Part shown: positions 16,092-25,818 of the stretch, one piece after another
Layout of the letters: every line of letters begins with the position of its first letter
Numbering within the stretch: position 1 is the stretch's first letter
DNA from: Gordonia aichiensis NBRC 108223
GTDB lineage: Bacteria > Actinomycetota > Actinomycetes > Mycobacteriales > Mycobacteriaceae
DNA length: 64,000 nucleotides
Direction of reading: 5' to 3'
NCBI RefSeq assembly: GCF_000332975.1
Contig: NZ_BANR01000023.1
Span: 34,677 to 98,676, forward strand
The notes under the pieces: generated by a model
What the model was told of the DNA's origin: nothing
What the model saw: the letters and a program-made list of their open reading frames with translations, nothing else
Database searches by the model: none
Made by a program: the position numbers and the translations under genes

Positions 16092-18608
16092 TCACAGGTC
16101 GCCGGGCAGTTTGTCGCGGCGGATTCCGCGCCAGCTCGGGTGGCGGAGATGGCCGGTGCTGGTCCAGTCCATGAAACGCACCTCGCCGACGATCTTCGGC
16201 AGCACCCAGATGGCTGTCGAGGCAACGGGGCGGTCGAGTTTCTCCAGGAACGGACTGCGGGAGATCACGAGCGGCTTGAGTTCTGCTGCGAGGGTCGTCA
16301 ACGACGCCTCCGTGAATCCGGTGCCCACCCTGCCGACATAACGCAATCCGGTGTCCTCCGGCAATCCCACGAGCAGAGAGCCGATGGTTCCTTCGCGGTT
16401 ACCGCGTCCGAGGCGATAGCCGCCGACCACCACTTCGATGTCGCTCCAGTTCTTCTGCTTGCGCCACAGGCTGCTTCGTCGACCCTGCTGGTACGTCGAC
16501 GTCCTGCGCTTGGCGACGACCCCCTCGAGTCCGTGATCGCGGCTGTAGGTCACGGCAGCCGACCCGGGGCCGGGCAACAGCGGTGGGATCTCCACGTTCG
16601 CGGACTCTGCGAACGCGGGGGCGAGGGCCTCCAGCAGTTGTCGGCGCTCCGACCACGGCTTACGCAGCAACGATGTGCCGTTGAGGTAGAGGATGTCGAA
16701 GAGGTACAGCTTGAGCGCGTACTTCTCGTCGGTGTTGTTGCGTGAGGCCAGCAGCGTGAAATTCGTGTGCCCACCGGAGTCGATGGCGACGACCTCGCCG
16801 TCGAGTACCACGTCGATCAGGCCGAGCTCGTCGGCGGCAGAGCGTAATTCCGGAAAGTCGGCGGTCATGTCGATACCCGAGCGAGAGGTGAGGCGGTAGT
16901 CGCCGTCGACCGACCGCAGCAGGATTCGATACCCGTCCCACTTGCCCTCGAATGCCCAGTCCCGGCCGTCGAGGCCCTCGACGGATTCGTCTGTTGCGAG
17001 CATCGGGCGCGGATGCGTGAGGCTATCGGGAAGGATCGGTCGGGGCTCGTCGCTCATCAGATGTGCGAGCCAGTTTGTGTCGCCGGTCTTGATGAGCGCG
17101 TAGCGTCCCTGGATGCGGTCGCCGTGGAGGCGGACGATGATCTCCTTCTCGCGCCACTTCTCGGTCTCGTAGGTTCCGCGATCCCAGATCTCCACGTGTC
17201 CTGCGCCGTACTCCCCGCCGGGGATGTCGCCGGAGAAGTCGGCGTAGTCGAGGGGATGGTCCTCGGTGTGCACCGCCAATCGATTCTGATCGGGGTCGGT
17301 CGGCAGGTTCTTCGGCACGGCCCACGAGACGAGCACACCGTCACGTTCGAGTCGGAAGTCGTAGTGCAGCCGCCGCGCGTGATGCTCCTGGATCACGAAG
17401 ATCGGGTCGGTCGACGCCGCGCCAGCAGCCTCGTCGCTGGTGGCCGTGTCGTCGGTGGACCGCGCGCGACGTCGACGATGCTCGTCGTCGCCGAAGGGCT
17501 CGGGGGTTTTCGACGCATCGCGCTTGGCTCGGTAGGTGCTGAGGTCGACGACCGGGCGCGGCGCTGCTTCCTCGCGTGATTCTCCGGTGCCGTCGGCGCT
17601 TTCGGCGGTGTCCCCGGTGGTGTGTTCCTCGGTGGTATGTCTCTCTCCGGTGTGTTTCTCGGGGCCGTACGGATCGTCGAGGCCGGCGAGCAGATCGCCG
17701 TCGGCGGCGCGCTCGAGAACCTCGGCGAAGTGCAGTTGCGTCAGACCGGGAGTGCCGAGCTCTTCCCACGTCCGAGGTGCGGCGACCCAGGGTTCGTTGC
17801 GACCGCGCATCGAGTAGGGCGCCAGCGTCGTCTTCGACGCGCTGTTCTGGCTCCAGTCCACGAAGACACGGCCGCTGCGTTCGGATTTCGCCATCGTGGC
17901 GGTGATCGTCGAGGGGTGTGCTGCAGCCAATGACGTCGCGATCTCGCGTGCGACCGAGCGCGCGGAATCCGGTGAGACGGGTCTTTCGAAGCGGGCATAG
18001 ACGTGAATCCCCTTGCCGCCGCTGGTGACGGGGTACGACGTCAGACCGGCGCCGTCGAGGATGTCGTGCATCATCAGTGCCACTTCGGCGCACGCATCGA
18101 GTGACACATCCGGGCCCGGGTCGAGGTCGAGGACGAGGCGGTTTGCTCGGATCTCGCCAAGTCCTTTGGGGCCGAGTACATGTGGGCTGTCCTTCGCTGT
18201 GGACGTGGGCGATTCACCAGCGTCGGGAGGGGGAACGAGCCACTGAGGTGTATGGAGCTCGAGCGCTGCCATCTGTGCCAGCCACACGAGAACCGCTGCA
18301 GAATCGGCCATCGCATAGGTGATGGTGCGGCCGCTGTGGGCCACGCCGACACGCGGAATCCACTCGGGAACCCCGTTGGGCAGATCCTTTTCGAAAAAGG
18401 GAGTCGATTCGACGCCGTTGGGCCAGCGCTTACGCGTGATCAGTCTGCCGCGCAGATGGGGCAGCATGACGCCAGCGATCCGCGTGTAGTAATCGACGAC
18501 GTCGACCTTGCGGGTTCCGGTTGCCGGGTACAGTACTTTGCCCAGGTTGGTGAGGGCGATCGTATGACCGTCGATCTCCAAGGTCTGAGCGGGTGTCATG
18601 GGTTCCAT
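16092..18608 (-). CDS. ligD: ATP-dependent DNA ligase D
   Basis: An 838-residue non-homologous end-joining enzyme with the mycobacterial domain order. The primase-polymerase domain is about residues 1-290. A 3'-phosphoesterase follows, with HHARRLHYDFRLE and DIPGGEYGAG near 425-500. The C-terminal ligase carries the adenylated Lys in EGKWDGYR and an OB fold. A charged, low-complexity linker of about 110 residues separates polymerase and phosphoesterase. ATGs at 18608 and 18599 are both possible starts. It is divergent from ku across about 50 bp, so the pair probably share a promoter region. Confidence 0.95.
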   Translation of the reverse strand: MEPMTPAQTLEIDGHTIALTNLGKVLYPATGTRKVDVVDYYTRIAGVMLPHLRGRLITRKRWPNGVESTPFFEKDLPNGVPEWIPRVGVAHSGRTITYAMADSAAVLVWLAQMAALELHTPQWLVPPPDAGESPTSTAKDSPHVLGPKGLGEIRANRLVLDLDPGPDVSLDACAEVALMMHDILDGAGLTSYPVTSGGKGIHVYARFERPVSPDSARSVAREIATSLAAAHPSTITATMAKSERSGRVFVDWSQNSASKTTLAPYSMRGRNEPWVAAPRTWEELGTPGLTQLHFAEVLERAADGDLLAGLDDPYGPEKHTGERHTTEEHTTGDTAESADGTGESREEAAPRPVVDLSTYRAKRDASKTPEPFGDDEHRRRRARSTDDTATSDEAAGAASTDPIFVIQEHHARRLHYDFRLERDGVLVSWAVPKNLPTDPDQNRLAVHTEDHPLDYADFSGDIPGGEYGAGHVEIWDRGTYETEKWREKEIIVRLHGDRIQGRYALIKTGDTNWLAHLMSDEPRPILPDSLTHPRPMLATDESVEGLDGRDWAFEGKWDGYRILLRSVDGDYRLTSRSGIDMTADFPELRSAADELGLIDVVLDGEVVAIDSGGHTNFTLLASRNNTDEKYALKLYLFDILYLNGTSLLRKPWSERRQLLEALAPAFAESANVEIPPLLPGPGSAAVTYSRDHGLEGVVAKRRTSTYQQGRRSSLWRKQKNWSDIEVVVGGYRLGRGNREGTIGSLLVGLPEDTGLRYVGRVGTGFTEASLTTLAAELKPLVISRSPFLEKLDRPVASTAIWVLPKIVGEVRFMDWTSTGHLRHPSWRGIRRDKLPGDL

Positions 18609-18645
18609 TGTGCCCACGCGAGCACCGCGACGACGTGACCGATGG

Positions 18646-18651
18646 CACAAT
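18646..18651 (+). promoter_or_regulatory. Possible -10 box for ku
   Basis: CACAAT followed by seven bases and the ATG at 18659. It matches the A2 and T6 positions of a -10 box only, so the leaderless reading is tentative. Confidence 0.3.
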
Positions 18652-18658
18652 GGTGCGC

Positions 18659-19633
18659 ATGCGCTCTATCTGGAAGGGCGATCTCAGCTTTGGCCTGGTC
18701 AACGTGCCCGTCAAGGTGTATTCGGCGACGGAGAGCCACGATCGCAAGTCGTATCAGGTGGATTCGTCCGACGGTGCTCGTATCCGTTACCGCAGGGTGC
18801 GGGAGGGAACCGACACCGAAGTCGACTATTCCGATATCGCCAACGCCTACGAAACCGACAGCGGCGATTCGGTGATCTTGACGAAAGAAGACCTCGCGTC
18901 GCTGCCGGTGCAGAAGAGTCCGGAGATCTCGATCGTCGAATTCGTTCCTGTCGATCAGGTCGATCCGATCTACTTCGACAAGCCGTACTACCTGGAGCCG
19001 TCGTCGAAATCTCCGAAGGCCTACGTACTTCTTGCCAAGGCGTTGCAGGAGACCGATCGGCTCGCGATCGCGTCGTTCACATTGCGCAATCGGACACGCA
19101 TGGCCGCGCTACGGGTCATCGAACCCGGGGTGATGACCCTGCAGACGCTGCTCTGGCCCGACGAGGTGCGCAAACCCGACTTCGACTTCCTCGGCGAGGA
19201 CGTGCAGATCCGCGATCAGGAACTGAAGATGGCGTCGTCACTGATCGACTCGATGGCGACCGACTACGACCCGGACGAGTTCTCCGACACCTATCAGGAC
19301 GAGCTGTCGAAGTTGATCGAGGCCAAAGCCGAAGGCGGCGAGGCATTCCCGGAGGCGGAGGAGAAAGAGACTGTCGACGAGGACTCCGAGGTCGCGGATC
19401 TGCTTGCCGCTCTGCGCGCTTCGGTGAAGGACAGCTCCACGGCGAAAGACAGCGCTTCGGAGAACAGCAGCGCTACTCCCCGGAAGGCGCCCGCGAAGAA
19501 GACGGCTGCGAAGAAGGAGCCGGCCAAGAAGACTGCAGCCAAGAAGACCGCGACCAAGAAGACCACAGCCGAGAAGACCACAGCCGAGAAGACCACAGCC
19601 AAGAAGACGACACGAAAGCGAGCGGCGAGTTGA
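18659..19633 (+). CDS. ku: Non-homologous end-joining protein Ku
   Basis: A 324-residue homodimeric DNA-end-binding protein that recruits LigD. The conserved start MRSIWKGDLSFGLVNVPVKV fixes the ATG at 18659 (an ATG three codons upstream is possible). The Ku core runs to about residue 255. The C-terminus is an extended Lys/Ala/Thr-rich tail of repeated KKTA-type units, typical of actinobacterial Ku, which binds DNA non-specifically. The TGA stop overlaps the TTG start of the next gene, and ligD is divergent. Confidence 0.95.
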   Translation: MRSIWKGDLSFGLVNVPVKVYSATESHDRKSYQVDSSDGARIRYRRVREGTDTEVDYSDIANAYETDSGDSVILTKEDLASLPVQKSPEISIVEFVPVDQVDPIYFDKPYYLEPSSKSPKAYVLLAKALQETDRLAIASFTLRNRTRMAALRVIEPGVMTLQTLLWPDEVRKPDFDFLGEDVQIRDQELKMASSLIDSMATDYDPDEFSDTYQDELSKLIEAKAEGGEAFPEAEEKETVDEDSEVADLLAALRASVKDSSTAKDSASENSSATPRKAPAKKTAAKKEPAKKTAAKKTATKKTTAEKTTAEKTTAKKTTRKRAAS

Positions 19634-21153
19634 GCGATCCGAGCACACCCGACTCGAGCACACCTGACTCGAGCACAACTGACGGAGTTCTCGATCTGCT
19701 CATCGTCGGTGCGGGATTGTCGGGGATCGACGCCGCCTACCGCGTCACCGAACGCAACCCCGGTCTGCGCTATCGGATCGTCGAGCAGCGTGAACGCATC
19801 GGAGGTACCTGGGACCTGTTCCGCTATCCGGGCGTGCGCTCCGACTCGGACATCTTCACGTTGAGCTTTCCGTTCCGCCCGTGGCAGGGGAGCAAGACCA
19901 TGGCGTCGGGTGCGGAGATCCGTGACTATCTCGAAGACACGGCCCGCGAGACGGGTGTGCTCGACCAGATCGACTTCGGCGTCACCGTCACCGCTGCCGA
20001 CTTCGACACCGCGTCGGACACCTGGACCGTGACCACCCGCGTGGGTGACGACACACGCACCTACACAACCCGATTCCTCTACCTGTGCACCGGCTATTAC
20101 CGATACGACGAGGCCTACACCCCCGACTTCGCCGGCGCCGAAGACTTCTCCGGGACCATCGTGCACCCCCAGTTCTGGCCGGAGGATCTCGACTACACGG
20201 GCAAGAACGTCGTCGTGATCGGTAGCGGTGCAACGGCTGTCACCCTGATCCCGAGCATGGTCGATCGCGCGGGTCAGGTGACGATGCTGCAGCGTTCGCC
20301 GACGTACCTGTTCCCGGTGGGCTGGCAGGAACCGACGACACCGTGGATCCAGCGACTGTTGCCCAAGCAGTGGGCGCACGACGTGATCCGCTATCGCAAT
20401 GCGCTCGTCACGCTGTCGATCTATCTCTTCGCACGCCGATTTCCGCGAGCGTCGCGAAAGCTGCTGCGGCAGATCGCGATACGAAACCTACCGAAGGGCT
20501 ACGACGTCGACACGCACTTCCGCCCTCGGTACGAGCCATGGGACGAGCGGTTGTGCATCATCCCCGACGCCGACTTCTACAAGGCGCTCGGCACCGGGCA
20601 CGCCCAGGTGGTGACCGACCAGATCGACCGGTTCACACCCGACGGGATCAAGCTGGTGTCGGGCACCGAACTACCCGCCGACATCATCGTCACCGCAACC
20701 GGACTCGAACTGCTCGCGTTCGGCGGGGCGCAGCTGTCGATCGACGGCGTCGAGTTCAAACCACATGAGAAGTTCGCGTATCGCGGTTACATGCTCAGCG
20801 ACGTCCCGAACCTGGCGTGGTCGATCGGGTACACCAACGCGTCGTGGACGTTGCGCGTCGATCTGACCAGCAAGGCCGTCGGCGATCTCATCGCCTACAT
20901 GCGGGCACACGGATACACGTCGGCAGCGCCGACGATCGGCTCGGCAACCCTGCCGGAACACATGTTGTTCGCACTGGACTCGGGCTATGTCCGCCGCGGA
21001 GCCGTCGCGCTGCCCAAGTCGTCGAATCAGGCGCCCTGGCAGGTGCGGCACAACCTGGTGCTCGACGCCATCGACTCTCGTCGCTATGAGGTGACCGAGG
21101 CGATGGAGTTTCACACCGTCGCGGACCCGGCGCAGACGAAAACCGCTGGCTGA
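19630..21153 (+). CDS. Flavin-containing (Baeyer-Villiger type) monooxygenase, EthA-like
   Basis: A 507-residue enzyme closely resembling mycobacterial EthA along its length. It has an FAD Rossmann motif (LLIVGAGLSGIDAAYRV), GGTWDLFRYPGVRSDSD, the second nucleotide motif VVVIGSGATAVTLIPSM and a C-terminal GYTNASWTLRVDL. Such enzymes insert oxygen into ketones and can activate thioamides. The only upstream start before the Rossmann fold is TTG 19630, overlapping the ku stop by four bases. The N-terminus then begins with three near-identical STPDS repeats (15-bp units, 19641-19685). Co-transcription with ku is likely by spacing but not functionally obvious. Confidence 0.87.
   Translation: MSDPSTPDSSTPDSSTTDGVLDLLIVGAGLSGIDAAYRVTERNPGLRYRIVEQRERIGGTWDLFRYPGVRSDSDIFTLSFPFRPWQGSKTMASGAEIRDYLEDTARETGVLDQIDFGVTVTAADFDTASDTWTVTTRVGDDTRTYTTRFLYLCTGYYRYDEAYTPDFAGAEDFSGTIVHPQFWPEDLDYTGKNVVVIGSGATAVTLIPSMVDRAGQVTMLQRSPTYLFPVGWQEPTTPWIQRLLPKQWAHDVIRYRNALVTLSIYLFARRFPRASRKLLRQIAIRNLPKGYDVDTHFRPRYEPWDERLCIIPDADFYKALGTGHAQVVTDQIDRFTPDGIKLVSGTELPADIIVTATGLELLAFGGAQLSIDGVEFKPHEKFAYRGYMLSDVPNLAWSIGYTNASWTLRVDLTSKAVGDLIAYMRAHGYTSAAPTIGSATLPEHMLFALDSGYVRRGAVALPKSSNQAPWQVRHNLVLDAIDSRRYEVTEAMEFHTVADPAQTKTAG
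19641..19685 (+). repeat. 15-bp tandem repeat x3 in the monooxygenase N-terminus
   Basis: Three 15-bp units beginning GAGCACA encode STPDS, STPDS and STTDG before the FAD domain. The insertion is in frame and probably disordered. Confidence 0.7.
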
Positions 21154-21182
21154 CACGCCGCAGAAGGCGGCATCATCGTGGG

Positions 21183-22481
21183 GTGAGTTCCACGATCGTC
21201 GAGTCGAAGCTGCCGCGCGCTCTGCGTCCGCTGGCCGGTGCGCAGTTCCGGCGGCTGGTCATCGGGCTGATACTCGCATTGTTCTCCGACGGGGTCTGGG
21301 CCATCGCACTGGTGTGGCAGATCATCGCACTGGGCGGCGGCCCCACTCAGGTCGCGTGGGCCTCAGGTGTGTCGGCGGTCGGCATGGTGGTCTCGACCCT
21401 CGCGGGTGGAGTTCTCGCCGACCGGGTGTCACAGCGGTCGATCATCGTGTCGCTCGAGGTCGTCAAGATGCTGGTGTTCGGGGCCGTCGGCGTGCTGTCG
21501 ATGCTCGGTCTGCTCACCTTGCCCATGGTGGTGCTCGCAGCTCTGCTCGGCGGCATCACCACCGGTATGTACTACCCGGCGTATTCCGCACTGTTGCCGC
21601 GCATCGTCTCGGCGTCGGAGTTGCAGGCAGCCAACGGAATCGAGGGATTCGCCCGTCCCGTCGTCTTCCAGGCGATCGGGCCGATGGTGGCGGGCCTGAT
21701 CGTGTCTGCCGCTGCCCCCGGGCCCGCGGTTGTGGTGGCTGCTCTTGCGAGTATCGGTGCGGGGGTGTGCTATCTCGCGATGAAGCCGCTTCCGCAACAT
21801 CGAGAGGCACTGCGGGGCAACCCCATTCGAGCGGTCGTCACCGATCTCGCGGAGGGGTTCGGCTACGTCCTGCGCACGCCATGGCTGTGGGCGACCTTGT
21901 TCTTCGCGACGCTGTTGGTACTGGCGACCATGGGTCCGATCGAGGTACTCGTGCCATTCGCATTGCGTGAGCGCGTGCACGGCGGTGCCGGCGACCACGC
22001 TCTCGTGCTCGCCGCGTACGGGGCGGGGGCGGCGATCGGATCGGCGTACTTCGCGTCGATACGGATGCCGCGGCGCTACCTCACCGTCATGTTCGTCATC
22101 TGGGGGCTGTCGAGTCTGGCGTTGGTCGTGATGGGCGTCGCCGAACACACGTGGCTGTTCATCGTCGCCGGTGCGCTTCTGGGGTTCGGGTTCGACGCCC
22201 CATCGGTGCTCTGGGGCACTCTCCTGCAGCGCCGGGTACCCCCAGAACTACTAGGTCGGGTCGCGAGCCTCGACTTCTTCGTCGCCGTCGTCCTGATGCC
22301 CGTGTCGATGGCGATCGCTGCTCCGTTGAGCAACGTGATCGGACTGACCGCGGTGTTCGTGATCGGTGGCATCCTGCCCGTGCCCGTGGCCATCGCGTTC
22401 TACGTCGCGGCCCGACTCTGGCGCGACGAGATCGAGCATCCGCTCGACGATGCCGTGGTGGTGAAACCGGCCGCCGCCTAG
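21183..22481 (+). CDS. MFS transporter
   Basis: A 432-residue 12-helix major facilitator of the MFS_3/EntS-like group. The GVLADRVSQRSII loop between helices 2 and 3 and the MYYPAYSALLPRIV segment near residues 120-135 are typical of exporters in this group. The GTG start is 29 nt after the monooxygenase stop. The substrate is unknown; drug or siderophore export is the family's common role. Confidence 0.85.
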   Translation: MSSTIVESKLPRALRPLAGAQFRRLVIGLILALFSDGVWAIALVWQIIALGGGPTQVAWASGVSAVGMVVSTLAGGVLADRVSQRSIIVSLEVVKMLVFGAVGVLSMLGLLTLPMVVLAALLGGITTGMYYPAYSALLPRIVSASELQAANGIEGFARPVVFQAIGPMVAGLIVSAAAPGPAVVVAALASIGAGVCYLAMKPLPQHREALRGNPIRAVVTDLAEGFGYVLRTPWLWATLFFATLLVLATMGPIEVLVPFALRERVHGGAGDHALVLAAYGAGAAIGSAYFASIRMPRRYLTVMFVIWGLSSLALVVMGVAEHTWLFIVAGALLGFGFDAPSVLWGTLLQRRVPPELLGRVASLDFFVAVVLMPVSMAIAAPLSNVIGLTAVFVIGGILPVPVAIAFYVAARLWRDEIEHPLDDAVVVKPAAA

Positions 22482-22494
22482 CGATGTGGTGACA

Positions 22495-23250
22495 ATGGTC
22501 GACATGCGCGAGATCGTGACCCTGGCAGGCGTTGCCACCTGGCGGACACCCGTGATCGCCTGGCAGGGACTCCGCGCACAGCGGGGTGTCGCGCGGTTGC
22601 CGCAGGCCGACGGCGATGTCGGCACTGTCGGAGACCCCTCCGATCCGAGCTGTCTTCGCCTAGTCGTCCTCGGCGACAGCCTCGCAGGTGGCGTCGGTGT
22701 AGGGCATCATCTCGACACCCTCGCGGGCGGTGTCGCCACGCGGCTCGCGGCTGGCCGACACGTGCCGGTGCAGTGGCTGGTGGCGGCGCGGACCGGTTTC
22801 ACCGCGGGCCAGGCGCTCACGCTGATCGACGACGCAGCGCTGGCGCATGCCGATGTGGTGATCATCTCGGTGGGTGCCAACGACGTGAAGAACATGCACA
22901 CTGCACGCCGATGGCGCGACGATCTGACAGCTCTGCTCGCCGCAGTCTGCGCAGAATCGAGCCGCGCTGAGATCGTCCTGCTGCCCGTGCCGATGTTGCA
23001 GATGTGCCCGGCATTGCCCGGTGCGCTCGCGCGGGTGCTGGGTGCACGTGCCGCCGCGTTCGATGAGGTCGCCGACGGCGTGGTCGCCCGATTCCCGCGA
23101 GTCCGCAGGTTCACCCGCTTCGCCCCTCCGGGCGACGACCTGTTCGCCGCCGACGGATTCCATCCCTCGGCGGCGTTTCACGCGATCTACGCCGAGCAGA
23201 TCTGCGCCGCACTGAAGCCCCCGCGCGACGGCTCGTCCACGCTCCGCTGA
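22495..23250 (+). CDS. SGNH/GDSL-family hydrolase
   Basis: About 251 residues with block I GDSLAGG (catalytic Ser), block III GAND and block V DGFHPS (Asp-His), the full SGNH set. Likely an esterase or lipase acting on acyl esters. Starts at GTG 22486, ATG 22495 and ATG 22504 are possible. The preceding MFS gene ends 13 nt upstream, so the two are probably co-transcribed. Confidence 0.83.
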   Translation: MVDMREIVTLAGVATWRTPVIAWQGLRAQRGVARLPQADGDVGTVGDPSDPSCLRLVVLGDSLAGGVGVGHHLDTLAGGVATRLAAGRHVPVQWLVAARTGFTAGQALTLIDDAALAHADVVIISVGANDVKNMHTARRWRDDLTALLAAVCAESSRAEIVLLPVPMLQMCPALPGALARVLGARAAAFDEVADGVVARFPRVRRFTRFAPPGDDLFAADGFHPSAAFHAIYAEQICAALKPPRDGSSTLR

Positions 23251-23296
23251 CCCGGCTTAGGCAGCAGGCCCGGATGACTGGGTCCGCAGACACTGA

Positions 23297-23339
23297 GATG
23301 TTCTCAGCGGGGGATGTTCTCAGAAGGGGATGTTCTCAG
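23297..23339. repeat. GATGTTCTCAG x3 at 16-bp spacing, spanning a stop codon
   Basis: Copies at 23297, 23313 and 23329. The last covers the TGA of the SLC13 gene on the reverse strand, and the other copies reproduce that stop codon downstream. The first copy also forms a CTGAGA-TGT-TCTCAG hairpin. Confidence 0.7.
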
Positions 23340-24898
23340 AAGGGCCAGACCAGCGGCACCATGAAGACCGCCACGGCACCGAAGAGCGCGATGCACGGAA
23401 GTCCGAGCCTCCAGTAGTCGCCGAAGCGATAACCACCGGGGCCCTGAACCATCAGATTGCCCGCGGTCGCAACGGGAGTGAGGAACGAGGCGGCCCCCGA
23501 CACCGTGATGGCCATCATCATCGGCAGCACCGAGATATCGGCCGTGTGGGACACGGTCACCGCGATCGGCGCCACCACCAGCACGGTCGCGAGGTTGCTG
23601 ATGAACTGCCCCAACACCAGGACAGTGATCACGATCGCGGCCAGCAGCAGCAGCGGGCTGCCTCCGCCGAGCGTGTCGACCATCCACGTCGAGATCCGCT
23701 GCGCCAAACCACTCGTCTGGATCGCGATCGACATCGGCACCATCCCGCCGACCACGATCAGGGTCTGCAGCGAGATCGAGCGCTCTGCCTGCGGCACCGT
23801 GATCACGTTCATCGCCACGAGTGCCGCCGCCGCACACAGGACGACGATGGCCGGGGGTGCCACGTCGAGTGCCAGGGACACGCACATGATCACCAGCACG
23901 GCCGACGAGATCCACGCGCGGGCTCCGAGGTGCCCCGTCTGCCTTCGAATCAGATCCGGCTCGTTGACGCTGAGGATTCCACCCCCGGTCACCTTGGTCT
24001 GCAGGTCATCCCACGTTCCGTGTAGCAGGAGGACGTCACCGACCTCGAGGTGTGCGTGGTCGAGCAGCTTGCCGTTGCGGTGCACGGCGGTGATGATCAG
24101 GTCGCCGTCCTCGGTGAACATGCCCGGATACACCTCGTCGCCGAGGAACGGTGACCGGGGAGGGATGACCACCTCGATCATGCCGCTGTCCTTGTCGACG
24201 TCGTGGTCCGACCCGGACAGCTGGTACTCGGCTGCGATCGTCTGTGCGTAGCGACTCAGATCGTGGGTGGCATTGGCAGGCCACCGCTCGGGGAGCAGGC
24301 GTGGACCCAGAGTCACACAGATCAGCACGACGCCCGCCAACAGGGGTACACCGACGATCGCGAACTCGAAGAATCCGAATGCCCGCGCTCCGTTCCCCTC
24401 GGCCAACTCCGAGACCAGCACGTTGATAGGGGTACCGAGCAGCGTCAGCATCGACCCGGCGTGCGCCGCGAAGGCGAGCGGGATCAGCATGCGTGAGGGT
24501 GCCTGTCCGATGCGCGCGGCGAGAAGCACCGCCACCGGGATCAGTGCGGCAACTGCGCCGTTCGGGGTGATGAACGCTGCGAGCAGAGCGGAGAGCACCA
24601 TGACGGCACTCATGATCGCCGCGGGTTTCTGACCCACCCAGCGGGTCATCACAGCGCCTGCCCACGCGGTCACCCCGGAGGCGTCGAGCGCCTCACTGAC
24701 AACGAACAGTCCGGCGAGATAGATGACGAGCGGGTCGCCGAAACCTGAAATCGCTTCGCCGAAGTCGACGACGCCGGTGGCGAACAATGCGATCGTCACG
24801 CCGAGCGCGACGATCGCGGGTGACACCCTGTTCCAGATGAACACGACGATCGCCACGAGCAGGATGACGACGGTGGCGACTTCTGGGTTCAGCGTCAT
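23336..24898 (-). CDS. SLC13/DASS-type anion transporter with RCK_C domain
   Basis: A 520-residue membrane protein with two sets of helices flanking a cytoplasmic TrkA-C (RCK_C) domain near residues 225-310 (IEVVIPPRSPFLGDEV to DVLLLHGTWDDL). The paired signature loops GTPINVLVSEL and TPVATAGNLMVQGPGGY mark the DASS fold. Bacterial members carry sulfate, dicarboxylates or other anions; this one's substrate is not evident. It ends in a 16-bp tandem repeat. Confidence 0.85.
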   Translation of the reverse strand: MTLNPEVATVVILLVAIVVFIWNRVSPAIVALGVTIALFATGVVDFGEAISGFGDPLVIYLAGLFVVSEALDASGVTAWAGAVMTRWVGQKPAAIMSAVMVLSALLAAFITPNGAVAALIPVAVLLAARIGQAPSRMLIPLAFAAHAGSMLTLLGTPINVLVSELAEGNGARAFGFFEFAIVGVPLLAGVVLICVTLGPRLLPERWPANATHDLSRYAQTIAAEYQLSGSDHDVDKDSGMIEVVIPPRSPFLGDEVYPGMFTEDGDLIITAVHRNGKLLDHAHLEVGDVLLLHGTWDDLQTKVTGGGILSVNEPDLIRRQTGHLGARAWISSAVLVIMCVSLALDVAPPAIVVLCAAAALVAMNVITVPQAERSISLQTLIVVGGMVPMSIAIQTSGLAQRISTWMVDTLGGGSPLLLLAAIVITVLVLGQFISNLATVLVVAPIAVTVSHTADISVLPMMMAITVSGAASFLTPVATAGNLMVQGPGGYRFGDYWRLGLPCIALFGAVAVFMVPLVWPF

Positions 24899-24950
24899 CG
24901 ACGCGCACCTTCCTTGCTCTGTGTCGGACCGTCCGCGACCGTGGTGTGCA

Positions 24951-25622
24951 TCAGTCGAGGATTCCGATGCCCTGCCCGAAGAAGTAAGCGCTCAGCACGA
25001 CGAGGACAACGATCGAGATCGTGGTCATGTTGTGGCTCAACCAGTCTCGGAATCGAGCGAGAGTCGGTGCCGCGCGCTCGCCGCCGAGGACTGCGAGGAC
25101 GAGGGGAACGATGACCCCGGATGCGGCGACGAGTGCGAACACGAGAAGCCCGACGACGAGTTGTGCGGTGTCGAGGTCTGCCTCCCCGAGCCGCGCTCCC
25201 GCAGCGACTGCCAGGGGTATGTTCTTGATGACGATCACTCCCTGTGCGACGCCCATCGCCAGGGCGCCCCACACGCTGAGTCCGTCGAGTCGGTCGAGGA
25301 TGCTCGGCTTCTCCTCGTCGCCCTCCTTCGGGCGCTTCCTCCAGGCGACCATCGCGAGGACGGCGAACAGCACCGCGATGACCAGCAAGAGGATGTCGAC
25401 CCCGTCCGTGGTCGCCTCGGGCGCATCATCGTCGGCGACGTCGACGATCGCCGCCGCGATCGCGGTGATCACCAGCAGCACGACGAACCAGCCGACACCG
25501 AACAGTGCTGTCTTGAGCCGTCCACGACTGCCGAGCAGAAGCATGACCGCGGTCGCGAGCGCCACGGGACTGAGCGCCAAACCCACGGCCAACGGCAGCG
25601 TGTCTCCTATTGCTGACCACAT
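24951..25622 (-). CDS. GAP-family (Sap-like) membrane protein
   Basis: A 223-residue protein with six hydrophobic helices and a charged cytoplasmic loop (KRPKEGDEEKPS). It fits the GAP/Sap family of LysE-fold proteins, whose mycobacterial members help export glycolipids or glycopeptidolipids. The gene lies 52 nt upstream of the SLC13 gene on the same strand, so the two probably share a transcript. Substrate unknown. Confidence 0.7.
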   Translation of the reverse strand: MWSAIGDTLPLAVGLALSPVALATAVMLLLGSRGRLKTALFGVGWFVVLLVITAIAAAIVDVADDDAPEATTDGVDILLLVIAVLFAVLAMVAWRKRPKEGDEEKPSILDRLDGLSVWGALAMGVAQGVIVIKNIPLAVAAGARLGEADLDTAQLVVGLLVFALVAASGVIVPLVLAVLGGERAAPTLARFRDWLSHNMTTISIVVLVVLSAYFFGQGIGILD

Positions 25623-25696
25623 GCGTGGGCGCTCCTCTCCGGGTCGGACGGCCGATCAGTTGTACGGCACGACGATAGTGGCAAGGGCTAGGCTGC

Positions 25697-25744
25697 GTGC
25701 AGTGGCGCCTTCGGCGCTGTGTGCAGTGGCGTCTTCGACGCTGC
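25697..25744. repeat. 24-bp tandem repeat x2 in the amidohydrolase upstream region
   Basis: Units 25697-25720 and 25721-25744 begin GTGCAGTGGCG and differ at three positions. A partial third copy follows. They sit in the roughly 195-bp gap between divergent genes; each contains a CGCCTTCGGCG-type inverted repeat. Confidence 0.6.
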
Positions 25745-25818
25745 GCGCAGGTGATGCCTGCCTGCTGCGTCACAGCCTGCGGCGCAACCGAACTCCCGAG
25801 AGGATCCGAGTCACACCG

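Noticed and set aside
19480..19620. Short repeats at the end of ku, considered as CRISPR-like.
   Set aside because: They are in-frame Lys/Ala/Thr codon repeats of the Ku tail, without spacers.
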